This document shows, one piece after another, positions 34,030-48,249 of a stretch of 64,000 nucleotides of DNA (position 1 is its first letter; every line of letters begins with the position of its first letter). This stretch comes from Glandiceps talaboti. Taxonomy: Eukaryota > Hemichordata > Enteropneusta > Spengelidae. The translations under genes and the position numbers were made by a program. Under the pieces are notes generated by a model. It was not told the DNA's origin, did no database searches, and saw nothing but the letters and a program-made list of their open reading frames with translations. The DNA lies in NCBI RefSeq assembly GCF_964340395.1, contig NC_135556.1, positions 20,247,642-20,311,641 of the forward strand. Direction: 5' to 3'.

Positions 34030-37000
34030 TTATAACTTTGTAGGCATACACGCATAATAAATACCAAGTCTTCTTTCTGGGTGTTTTTTTGTGATGTGTC
34101 CTTGAAGATCCCCAGAAGTGAAATATCCATAATTACATACTGGGCAAATAAATGGTCTTTCATTTGTGTGCACCCTCATGTGTCGGGTCAAAAGTTCACT
34201 CTTGGAGAAACTTTTGTTGCATTCAGTGCATACAAACCCAAATTTATTGCTTGAGTGGACCTTATTTGCATGCCTTCTTAGATAATCATATATACGAAAA
34301 CCTCTACCACATTCTTTGCAAACAAATGGTCTGTCATTTTTGTGGATTGTCATGTGTCTCTTCACATTGCCAGAATTTACAAATCTTTGCCCACATTCTG
34401 GGCATATGTACTGTCTTTCCTTTTTATGCACTACTCTCATGTGACGTTCAAGATCGCGCTTTTTGTGGAAGGTTTTACAGCACTCTTTGCATACAAAGGG
34501 TCTTTCATCTGTGTGAGTTCTTATATGTGTATCTAAACTCTGCCTTTTGTGGAAGGTTGTGGAACAATACTTGCATTTAAATGGTCTGTTATTTGAGTGA
34601 ACTTCCAACTTCGCATTAAGATCACTGTTTGTATGGGAAGTTTTATTACTATCCTCACAAACAGGTTTGTCATTTGAGCGGGTACTCAAATGCCTATCTA
34701 GTTTCTTGCGTTGACCAAATTCTTTAACACATTTTTTACCAACATATTGTTTTTTGTGGACACTCTTGTGTTTCAAAAGATTCTTTCTATGCTTATAATT
34801 TTTATGACACTCCTCATGTACAACTTTTCTTTCATCTGAATGCACTCCTTTGTGGCTGTTGCGAGTGTCTCTTTTAGGAAATCTTTCACTGCAGATCTTA
34901 CACACAAATTGTTTTCTTTTATGTATCTTTTCATGACTAGTTAGTTTATGCCTTTCATTATATCCATTACCACATTTGTCACATACAAACTCTGTACTAT
35001 GTGGGTGAGTTTGACTGTGTCTTTTCAGAGAGGCTTTCACAGAAAAGCTTTTCCCACATTCCTCACATACAAATGGTTTTGTAACTAGATGAGTTTTCAT
35101 GTGTCTCGTTAGATAACATTTATGTGTAAACCCTTTACTACATTCATCACACACAAACGGTTTATTTGGGTCAATTTTCTTGGGTCTGTCTTGACTACCC
35201 CTTTTTGAAGTTTTTCTAACGCCTTTATTTTTCTCTACACCTATACACAATCTTTCCTTTGCGTGTATTAGTCTATGTTTTGTCAATGAGCCTTTAAAAC
35301 TAAACCCTTTACTACATTCATCACATACAAATGGTTTATTCTTTGGGTTGATTTTCTTGAGTCTGTCTTGACTGCCCCTTTTTCTAACTCCTTGATTATT
35401 CTCTCCAGATACACATAATCTTTCATTTGCATGGATTTTCCGATGTCTACTCAGAGAGCTTCTGCTACTTAGTTTTTTCCCACACTCCATACAAACATAC
35501 TGTTTTTCGTTTGTGTTTGTTTCTTGCATCTTTTCACCATTAGTAATGAACGCAATGATGTCATCGATTGTGCGCATCTTCTGATCATTTCCTTGTATCT
35601 TATCTTTAGTTGAACCCTCATCAGATCTAATCAAGGTAAGCATACTTGTGGAACCATTATCTTCTTCAACTACTTTCCAGTGTTGTACTTTATCAGTATT
35701 TTCATCATCATCATCATCATCATCATCATCTTCTTCTTCTTCTTCTTCTTCTTTTTGTTCCTCTTCTTTGATATCTTCATTCTTGATCTTGACTTCCCTA
35801 GTTACATGTCCAAGTTGACAAAGACAATTGATCATCAGAGATATATCTGTGGATGAAATCAAGAAAACAGTAAAGTTCAGTCTGAAACAGACCTACATGC
35901 TGTATTACAACCCATAAACCCATTTAAACTCTATCTGGACTTGTAATTGACCTTTGAGAATAAATATTCTTTGTCACTGTTATTACAGAAGGGACAACTA
36001 ATTAATATTACAATGTAAACAGGAGTCTCATTGTGTTTGTCAGTGCATGCATCAGGGTTTTCACTAACTTATTTTTTCTGCATGATAACTAACTACATCA
36101 GATGGAGATAGTCTAGTTCCTATAGGATGTGTTACGATTACTACAATTATCTCCACTCACATATAGTCAAAGTTGTTACTCTAGCACATAAATCTGTGCT
36201 CACCCCGACAGCGTTCATATAAACATGATGACGTTGTCATGTCCCCATATGATTTAGTTACAGGCTGGAGGTAGAGTTTCATAGTAAATACTATGCGATA
36301 GTCAAAACTGCTGTACTAATTGAATAATAATGAGCAAGAAAGTAACCAATGTACAACCATCTGTCAGTTTGTGATGGATTACTACTGACATGCACTGTTT
36401 ACCCTTGGCCCAGCAGGTGGTTTAGGCAGATTAACTTTTTTGGATGACTTTTATTATATGTGAGTGGAGATGGCCATAGTAATCATAACACATCACATAG
36501 GAACTAGACTAGGTGGAGAGGACAGCAGGGCTGCACTACAATATATTTATTTATAACGACTGATTTTTTTTATCCACTGATACCGGTAAGTAGCTCATCT
36601 CTTGTTGGTACTGCGAAATAACATTACAAAGGCATGTAACTGGAGACACATCCTAAGAGAACCAAACAATAGCTGTACATGCGTATGACATTAATTGTTA
36701 TTCTGAGTTCATGCATGTACACTAGTTGTAATAAATGACCATGTTACCATGACTGCAGTGTCAACTCATTTTTTTTTACAATGTATTGCCTGGCATAGAA
36801 ATGTCTTTCAACAGTCTTTTAACAAAAGTCTGTAGTGTAAGATTCAAGATCAAATAGTTACATATTCATTCATAGTGATAATTGACAACTTAACATAAGT
36901 GAAGGAAAACATTTTGAGATTGTCATTTCAGTAAATTTTGTCAGATTTTGATGAAATAATGATTTCTGCCAAATGTAATGAGGTTGTTGCCGGATAATAC

Positions 37001-37566
37001 CACCTCTTTCTTGGGCTCTGAAACAACACTTTTCCATCTAATAATGACGATGTGAACATTACTGCTCCAACTCTGTGTCAGGTTTAGAGACAATGTGAAA
37101 TGTCTCAATAATGCCATAGCCCCTCCAATGCTTATGTCGAAAGAAAATTCAATTATAAAGCCTCAGAAATATTCATCGCTGAACAATGTGCCCTCTAATG
37201 ACAGCCAAATTTTGTTGTTGTGAGTCAAAATGAGAAAAAAAACCTACCAGTTCTTGTCAGTCACCACATAGCAAGAGATAGGGAAACACCAAAGTTTGGT
37301 GCGTCACTAGAATTTTGTGCGTCAGTGGCACATCAAATTGGTTTAGATGGCACACTGTCCCTGAAACAGTTCTCTCCTTTATCAGCAGCTGGTAGGTGTA
37401 TTTGTTTTAGAATTGGAGTAACTGTATAGATTGGGTATAGCTTTGACAGTGACTCACCTTCATCACATGGTGTAGCACTCTGACAGCGATCATGCAATAA
37501 TTGAATTGTTTTCTCCAATCGTCGTTCATAATCGCTGTTGATCATCACATTTTCATTCACTTCCAT
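34030..37566 (-). CDS. C2H2 zinc-finger protein C (12 intact plus 3 degenerate fingers)
   Basis: Coding exons: 37566-37458 and 35846-34030; 1,926 bp, 641 residues. Exon 2 (MEVNENVMINSDYERRLEKT) is homologous to but diverged from that of A and B; exon 3 is near-identical to B apart from three differences. A GAA/GAT triplet expansion has made an acidic run (about eight E then nine D) before the ENTDKVQHW motif. One complete finger present in B (FKCKECTRCF...) is missing. One finger degenerate in B is intact here (FVCKICSERF). A 5' exon at about 39235-39262 matches exon 1 of A and B, but its ATG is followed within six codons by a stop or a frame that fails, so translation probably starts in exon 2. 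The exon 2 to exon 3 join is inferred from phase and homology. Confidence 0.83.
35868..37457. other. Intron of gene C
   Basis: Homology to genes A and B stops at about 35868, marking the edge of the tandem duplication. The intron contains the inverted-repeat element at 36102-36520 and AT-rich sequence with nothing else I recognise. Confidence 0.5.
36102..36520. mobile_element. Inverted-repeat element (MITE-like) in gene C intron
   Basis: Arms 36102-36166 and 36452-36520 are imperfect reverse complements over about 65 bp, sharing AGTCTAGTTCCTAT, GATGTGTTA and ATCTCCACTCACATATA. The interior of about 285 bp is non-coding. This matches a non-autonomous DNA transposon. Confidence 0.7.
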
Positions 37567-37577
37567 CTGTAGATAAT

Positions 37578-38175
37578 CTGTAGATATCAATATACATGAT
37601 TCACTTTAATCTGGTAATCTGTGGATATCAATATACATGATTCACTTTAATCTGGTAATCTGTGGATATCAATATACATGATTCACTTTAATCTGGTAAT
37701 CTGTAGATATCAATATACATGATTCACTTTAATCTGGTAATCTGTAGATATCAATATACATGATTCCCTTTAATCTGGTAATCTGTAGATATCAATATAC
37801 ATGATTCACTTTAATCTGGTAATCTGTGGATATCAATATACATGATTCACTTTAATCTGGTAATCTGTGGATATCAATCTTTAATCTGGTTATCTGTGGA
37901 TATCAATATACATGATTCACTTTAATCTGGTTACCTGCAAATATTAATATACATGATTCCCTTTAATCTGGTAATCTATAGATATTAATATACATGATTC
38001 ACTTTAATCTGGTTACCTGCAAATATTAATATACATGATTCCCTTTAATCTGGTAATCTATAGATATTAATATACAGACCCCACGATTCACTTTAATCCT
38101 CTTTCTCCCAACTTATACTTAGTTGTACCCCTAAGGGAGAAAGATGATTAATCTGGTAATCTGCAGATATTAATA
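37578..38175. repeat. 41-bp satellite beside the exon 2 acceptor of gene C
   Basis: About a dozen copies of a 41-bp unit (GATATCAATATACATGATTC plus ACTTTAATCTGGTAATCTGT), more diverged towards 38,100. The array starts about 10 bp from the splice acceptor of the exon at 37458-37566, so any branch point or pyrimidine tract would lie in satellite sequence. A small hairpin (TTTCTCCC...GGGAGAAA, about 38102-38149) interrupts it. Confidence 0.85.
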
Positions 38176-38483
38176 CATGATTTTAATTCAACAATAAAAT
38201 ACTGGTAATTAAAAGTGACATAAGTTGAGTTTATCATGTGAAAATATAAAATCTTGATTATAAAAGCTATTATCATAATTTATTATGTTAATGTATAACA
38301 TTGATGATTGCCTTCTGGCATTGTTAGAACAGTTGATTGTCGAGTAGAGATTTGTCTACATTTTTATACATAGATACTAGTATACTACCGTAAATAACAC
38401 CCAAAAACGCACAAACTCAGCTTGTCTACCTTTAGAGTAAGTATGCAAATAAGTACCTTAAAATATTTGAATTTTTGCTCAGG

Positions 38484-38841
38484 AATTCTCGCTACCTGCA
38501 ATACAATTCTACACATCACCGTGGAGTCAAATGGAACGAAGTCGCGCGACAACGCGTTCTAATGTCGACAACTACACTTCCGGTCGGCTATGCTAATACA
38601 CAGGAATGTTTCTTTCCGATTTTCAGTTGTAGACATCTCTTGTAATTTTGCCCTGGAAAGATACTGTACATATTTAAATTTCCCACCTCCATAATTATAT
38701 GAGCTTAAAACTTGCGTTTATCTTATTTGTTACAATTAAACTGTTTGGAAGAAACATTCACGTGTATTGACATAGGCGACCAGAAGCGTTCCATTTGACT
38801 CCTTAGCGATGCATAGAATTGTATTGCAGATAGCGAGAATT
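38484..38841. mobile_element. Inverted-repeat element (MITE-like)
   Basis: Arms 38484-38541 and 38786-38841 are reverse complements over about 55 bp; both contain TGCAATACAATTCTA and GGAGTCAAATGGAACG or complements. Interior non-coding, about 245 bp. It lies in the long 5' intron of gene C. Confidence 0.7.
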
Positions 38842-39234
38842 GAAAGAAAGAAAGAAAGAAAGAAAAAGAGTCGAGTGTGTACATGAAGCACGGTTTCTGT
38901 TATAGTCCTGGTGATGGTATCCAGCCCAAAACATCGAAAAAACAAAAACATACACAATAGCAGAAGCGAAAGGCCAAGTGATTTCAGTCACCATCCATAA
39001 TTCATAAACTTGATAAAGTTTTGCACAAGGCTACCCCGTCCCGGTGACAACCGCACCCTTCCCTTGGGTCGATTCCCCCACTCCTCAAATTTGATCGAGG
39101 TAAAAGAATATATGTGGCCTTTCTATTTCTCTATCAAACTATCTTGTAATCAAGTGTAAAAGTCAGACAAGTACCAGTCACTTCATGACCACTAACAACA
39201 TTTACTACCTACCTGTTTGCTTCAGCATTTACCG

Positions 39235-39650
39235 CTTATCTTCCTCCATATTGAAATACGCCACGTCAAAAGTGGCTTGGACCAATTGTTATCATTTCCT
39301 GCAGTGCAATGTTCTGTTTCTCCTCAGGCGCAGGGGCGGGGCTCTGTGCTCCCCCAGGGGCTTAGTTAAGTTGTTCAAACCGTAAAGTCTTCACAGTTTG
39401 GTGATTGGTAGTCTCGCTGCCAGACTCGTGACTATCGTCCCTAATCTGTTTATGTATGCCGAGCGGCGCAGCCGCGAGAAAAGAGGGACGAGGCGCTGTA
39501 AGCAAATCCGGGCCGAAATTAAAAACGAAAGAAAACTCGAATATGGGAATAGAGGTCGTAACCTATCGCCACCAAATGATCAGCGGAGTGGAGGCGTTCG
39601 TATCTGCGTGTTTACGTACATGTTCTTCAACCTCAGGTTCATAGACAACA
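39235..39650. promoter_or_regulatory. Probable shared promoter region, gene C / PTPMT1-2
   Basis: The exon-1-like block of gene C (minus strand, up to about 39262, followed by GGCGTATTTCAA upstream of its ATG as in genes A and B) and the start codon of PTPMT1 copy 2 at 39651 diverge from each other less than 400 bp apart. The interval is richer in GC and CpG than its surroundings (for example GGGGCGGGGC near 39333). A bidirectional promoter is an inference from layout only. Confidence 0.4.
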
Positions 39651-42392
39651 ATGACGGCAAGACTTTTGTTTTATCCCACACTGTTCTACAATGTTGTAAT
39701 GTCGAAAGTATCGTCCCGTAGATGGTATGACAGGATAGACTCAACAGTCATACTAGGAGCATTGCCATTCAGAAGCATGACAAAACAGGTAAAAGGTCAT
39801 AGGTCGTAGAGTAGTAGTGTATGTGAATGAAAAAGATGCTTGCTTAATTAGCAGTAATTATGAGTAATTTTGAGTGACCATAGGAGACTCAGGTTAGTCT
39901 TGATTAGCTATGTTTGTACGTTTTGAGAATGGCATGTATAATACAGAAATCTAGGTTTCCCAAGATGATGAATACACAACTCAACTGTCTATGGAGTGTA
40001 GCTAGGTCACTAGGTGGGTAGAGAATTCATCATTCCTAATACGAAAACATTCTCTTTTTTTCATTCAAACAGTTAGTCGATGAAGAAAATGTACGTGGAG
40101 TGATTACATTGAATGAAGACTATGAAACTAAGTATTGGGTCAATTCCACCCAGGTTAGTAGTCTGTTGTCATGACAACAATTGGATCAACTCCAGACAAG
40201 TCATTAGTCTGTTGTCATGACAACAACCACTGGATCAACTCCAGACAAGTCACTAATGTCATCACAACAAGTATTGGGTCAACACCAGATAGATCAATAG
40301 TCTTGTATCTGTTGTCATAACAACACATTTTAAACAACCTTGAACAGCACAGACATCTGAAATAGACAATAACTTGTAATAAATAAACCACTGCAAGCAC
40401 CAATATTTTTATGTCAGCATTTTGTTATCTGTATGGTAGCATGTTCATTTCATTTTGACAAAATGTATTAAGAAACTGTATTCATTCACTCTTGCTATCT
40501 TAAAAAGCAGTTTCTTATTGGTCCAAGCATGGTTGGATCAAACAGAATGAGTGAACAGTAACCTGCAGTGTGCTGTACAGTAAATCTATGGGATGTTGAT
40601 CACTTGGCAATCATACTTGGCATCTTTGATAATAACATAAACAATTATGAGAAAAGTAACTTCATAGCTTTGATTACAGCTAGTGTCTGATCAACTTTAG
40701 CTATTAAGATATATTTCTTATATATTAAAAGTTATAATATGAAGCTGTATATTTAAATGTTACACTAGCTTTAACTGTACTAGTATTATTTGTTTTCAAT
40801 CGGACACAATAATATATTCATTGAAAATTGTTAAAATACCAATATCAATACTTAGAGACTACTTGTTAATTAGAGATTGATTTTATGTGTATCATAAATA
40901 CAGTTCAAAATCATGATGTCATACGGGGCACTGTGCTGATTTTAGGGTGTGGACCCAATATTCAATTTGATTGGATTTACCAAATCGGTCGATATTATGT
41001 GTACTTCTGCACAAATATGTTTACTGACAGGTAATTCAATACTGTTCAGGATGTACGATATCATGATCTAACAAAACAGTTTTTTAAAAATATTGTCCTA
41101 GTTGGAGATAGTGTGACTGTCTTGTTTGTTACGTTGTGATATGTAATATACTTGTATTCAGGAATAGACTGAGTCTGCTGAGGTTGGTGTAGAAGGGAAT
41201 TCACTGAAATTAAGTGTGAATTGTTAGTCTGTAAATGATTTATTTATCAATAATTCTACCTCTTTCATTTCAAGGAATGGGCTGATGCTGGTGTAGAGCA
41301 GTTGAGGCTGAGTACCAGGGACTTTACTGGATCACCAACCTTAGACAATGTCAACAAAGCAATCAATTTTATCAATGAAATCAAAGACAAAAATCAGAGT
41401 GTTTATATACATTGCAAAGCAGGCAGAACAAGAAGTGCAACTATAGTAGCATGTTATTTAATGAAGGTAAGTCTGTTAATGGTACAAAATCAGAATGATT
41501 CAATGTTTGCCATAAGAGCAATGGGTTGATTACTTTGATGATGATTTGATTTCAATGATTTTGCAATGGTTTGATTTGATTTCAATGATTTGCTAAAATT
41601 TGATTTGATTCCAGCAGTTTTTATTATTATTATTATTTTTAGACTTTAATTCGGACAACGACGTCCATATAAATATATGTTACAGAAAAGCTACATGACT
41701 GATGTTCTTAAATATAAGAATCTTAAGATATAAATTAAACAAAAAGTATCTTGTCCCATAATTCCACCATATGGGATCTGAAATACAGTAAATCACATGT
41801 ACATCAAACTTTGCTGTTACAACTTACTGAGAGTCGTCTTCTCAAACTAAACACTTGCTTTCTCATCAGGGCATCAAACGTATACATCCTATTCGATACG
41901 AACATAGAGCTTGCACTACTTCATTTATCATAACCTAATATGCAACTTTCAATTTTCTCATTATCCTTTCTGCTGCTTTGTTTTACTATCATATTATTTG
42001 ATTTCAATGATTTGATTTGATTTCAATGATGTTACTATCATTTGATTTGATTTCAGCAGTTTTACTTTAATGATTTGATTTCAATGATTTTGCTGTAAGT
42101 GATTTGATTTCAATGATTTTACTATTATTGAATTTGATTTCAAAGATTTTGTTATCATTTGATTTGATTTCAATAGTTTTATGATCAGATGATTTGATTT
42201 CAATGATTTTGCTATCATTTGATTCGATTTTGCAGCTAGTTTTATCATTGATATTGATACGATTTCTTTCAGAATAACAAGTGGAGTCCACAAGAAGCCT
42301 ATGAAGACATCAAATCAAAGAGAAGTCATATTATAATAAGACAAAAACAATGGGACACTTTACGTGAATACTATAACAGTCAGTCATCATAG
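39651..42392 (+). CDS. PTPMT1: PTPMT1-like mitochondrial phosphatase, copy 2
   Basis: Same enzyme family as 22573-24783. Exons: 39651-39788, 40073-40153, 41275-41466, 42273-42392 (138, 81, 192 and 120 bp), 176 residues. It keeps [31 protein letters not shown] and [12 protein letters not shown] with nucleophile Cys about 120. It looks intact. Exons 2 and 4 differ from copy 1 at about 17% and 30% of sites by eye, but exon 3 differs at only 3 of 192. Intron 2 holds decayed tandem copies of the end of exon 2; intron 3 holds a GATTTGATTTCAAT minisatellite and a LINE remnant. Copies 1 and 2 flank the zinc-finger cluster. Confidence 0.92.
40127..40325 (+). repeat. Tandem copies of the PTPMT1-2 exon 2 end and donor
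   Basis: The exon end (TATTGGGTCAATTCCACC|CAG and GTTAGT) plus about 25 bp of intron (GTCTGTTGTCATGACAACAA) is repeated about three more times in the intron. The copies carry GGATCAACTCCAGACAAGTC or GTATTGGGTCAACACCAGAT. The donor-like sites in the copies are weakened (CAAGTCA, TAGATCA). Confidence 0.75.
40507..40583. mobile_element. Fragment of the 60999-61340 inverted-repeat family
   Basis: Shares CAAACAGAA..AGTGAACAGTAA and GCTGTA.AGTAA with the right arm of the element at 60999-61340. Only one arm is clear here, inside PTPMT1-2 intron 2. Confidence 0.45.
41529..42235. repeat. GATTTGATTTCAAT minisatellite in PTPMT1-2 intron 3, split by a LINE remnant
   Basis: Irregular copies of GATTTGATTTCAATGATTTT occupy 41529-41620 and 41990-42235. 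Between them lies a block with different character, listed as a LINE remnant. The corresponding intron of copy 1 holds an unrelated ATCGT satellite. Confidence 0.75.
41615..41940 (-). mobile_element. LINE 3' remnant (minus strand)
   Basis: Read on the minus strand, a degraded frame with [20 protein letters not shown] resembles the C-terminus of CR1/L2-type LINE proteins. A 3' untranslated part follows with GACGTCGTTGTCCGAATTAA and an AATAATAATAA tail at 41622-41640. It is short and 5' truncated. Confidence 0.5.
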
Positions 42393-43458
42393 CTTGATTG
42401 AGATGATGAAGCATTCTTACTTCAGTACTACAAATGGCTGGGCCATACTGAATATTATCAGAGAGCTGTTACAATGTTTAATGTTACCATGGAAGTTGAC
42501 TCTTGAACCATAGACCATACATGTGTAGGGTCTATGCTTATGCTTGAACATCAGGAAAGCATTCTCCAGTACAGCTGTTAAACAGTGTGTACAAACCCTG
42601 GATGTCATGTCAATTGTTCATCATACTCATCATTACTAAGTTGCTACCAGCTTCAGTATTTGCAAGTCTGTGTATGCAATAATCCGTGTTTGGTTGCCAC
42701 GGTATTCTATAGATACATACACTGATGTAATTGTGTAGACCAAATTCCAAAACTGCATTGTCAACTTTTTCTATCAGCAATGTTATTAGTGTATTAGAGG
42801 AGTGTGGTTCGACTTGCAATCATAACCTGTGTGTGAAGATTTGAAATGAGCTCGAGCTTGGTTGAAATGTATGCATTGACTACATAACCTCAAACTGGTC
42901 TGCACACAATATGTTTATATGGATACCTAGACTTGAGATATAGTATTGCTAAGCTAAAACAGGTGACAATCAGTTCACATAGAGTATTCTATGTAACACA
43001 GTCTGTGATTACCTCATATATGAAGTTAGAATTTGTCAACGCAGATAGATTATAGTATGAGGATGATGGGTGATACCCCCCCCCCCCCGGGGGGTGATAC
43101 CTTACAAATATAAGAGAAGAGAATTGGAGCAAAAATGTCAAGTTCATCGAAATATGATCTGACCACAAGTGACCTTGACCTCATTCAGCCTTTCCAACTT
43201 TTCAGAATGTTAATATTACAGGAAAAATATATTTTGCATATGTATGCAAGTTGTGGATAGTGTTTGTCTTTTATTATCAAGTGGGTTTAGTGTGCTATCT
43301 AAAAGTAACATAAACTTTGTGGACAACGTTATAGTGTAACTTCCCTGCCTCTCGTTCTAAATCGTTCAACAACGCTGCATCACGGTCAGTCTCGCGAGAT
43401 TATTCGTAGACCTGTGTATAATACTGCTCTTGTAAAACTCTAATGATATACATCGATG
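42393..43458. other. Region between PTPMT1-2 and the minus-strand START gene
   Basis: Convergent 3' ends. It contains 3' untranslated sequence and a C-run/G-run junction at 43077-43092 flanked by direct GGGTGATACC copies. No other coding exon recognised. Confidence 0.45.
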
Positions 43459-47715
<4,257 letters not shown>

Positions 47716-48249
47716 CGGAGCTACAAAAAACCCCCAATGGTTTCTTCAATTTGATTTGTTAATCTGTACCATACGTACGGATAAAATCACATTTGACGTC
47801 TGTAAATACGCATAGGGAAAAAAAGTCTTGCCTGAGTCGTTCGAACTGTTCAATTGAAGGGACTCCTTAAGTTACATAAAATGAATCAAACAAGTGGAAA
47901 TGAGCCTAACACCACAGAAAGCCATCAATGTTTGTTTACGAAAAACACAACGAAGTTTGTACAGTTTAGAAGAAACACTGTTTTGTGTTCATTACACTTT
48001 CTAACGTGTGATTTAAGGTTATGCCAATCATTTGCCATCCACACATGATAGACGTTCGCTGATGTGGACTATGATCCTCTGCAATGGACAAAGTACAAAA
48101 GTTACCCGTACTCACCAGTCAATACCTGTATATGTACTTGTCAAGCAGGAGACTGTCCTAGATACTGTACACTTTACATATTGTGAATCCAGTGTGTTCT
48201 GGTCAACGTATCATAAGGCGTCAGAAAACTATCAAGTCGACATTACACA
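47716..48249. promoter_or_regulatory. Head-to-head promoter region of two START genes
   Basis: 534 bp between divergent start codons. No TATA-like or factor site is claimed. The arrangement of two paralogs with matching exon structure suggests an inverted duplication with a shared or mirrored promoter; this is inference. Confidence 0.4.

Noticed and set aside
26150-37566. KRAB-type zinc-finger genes
   Set aside because: The N-terminal module lacks the KRAB pattern and its fingers show no vertebrate KRAB arrangement; I leave the module unnamed.
37578-38175. CRISPR-like array of regular repeats
   Set aside because: The 41-bp units are contiguous without spacers, and the setting is a eukaryotic intron.
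22573-42392. The two PTPMT1 loci as an assembly duplication of one gene
   Set aside because: Exons 1, 2 and 4 and all introns differ strongly, so they are true paralogs; only exon 3 is near-identical.
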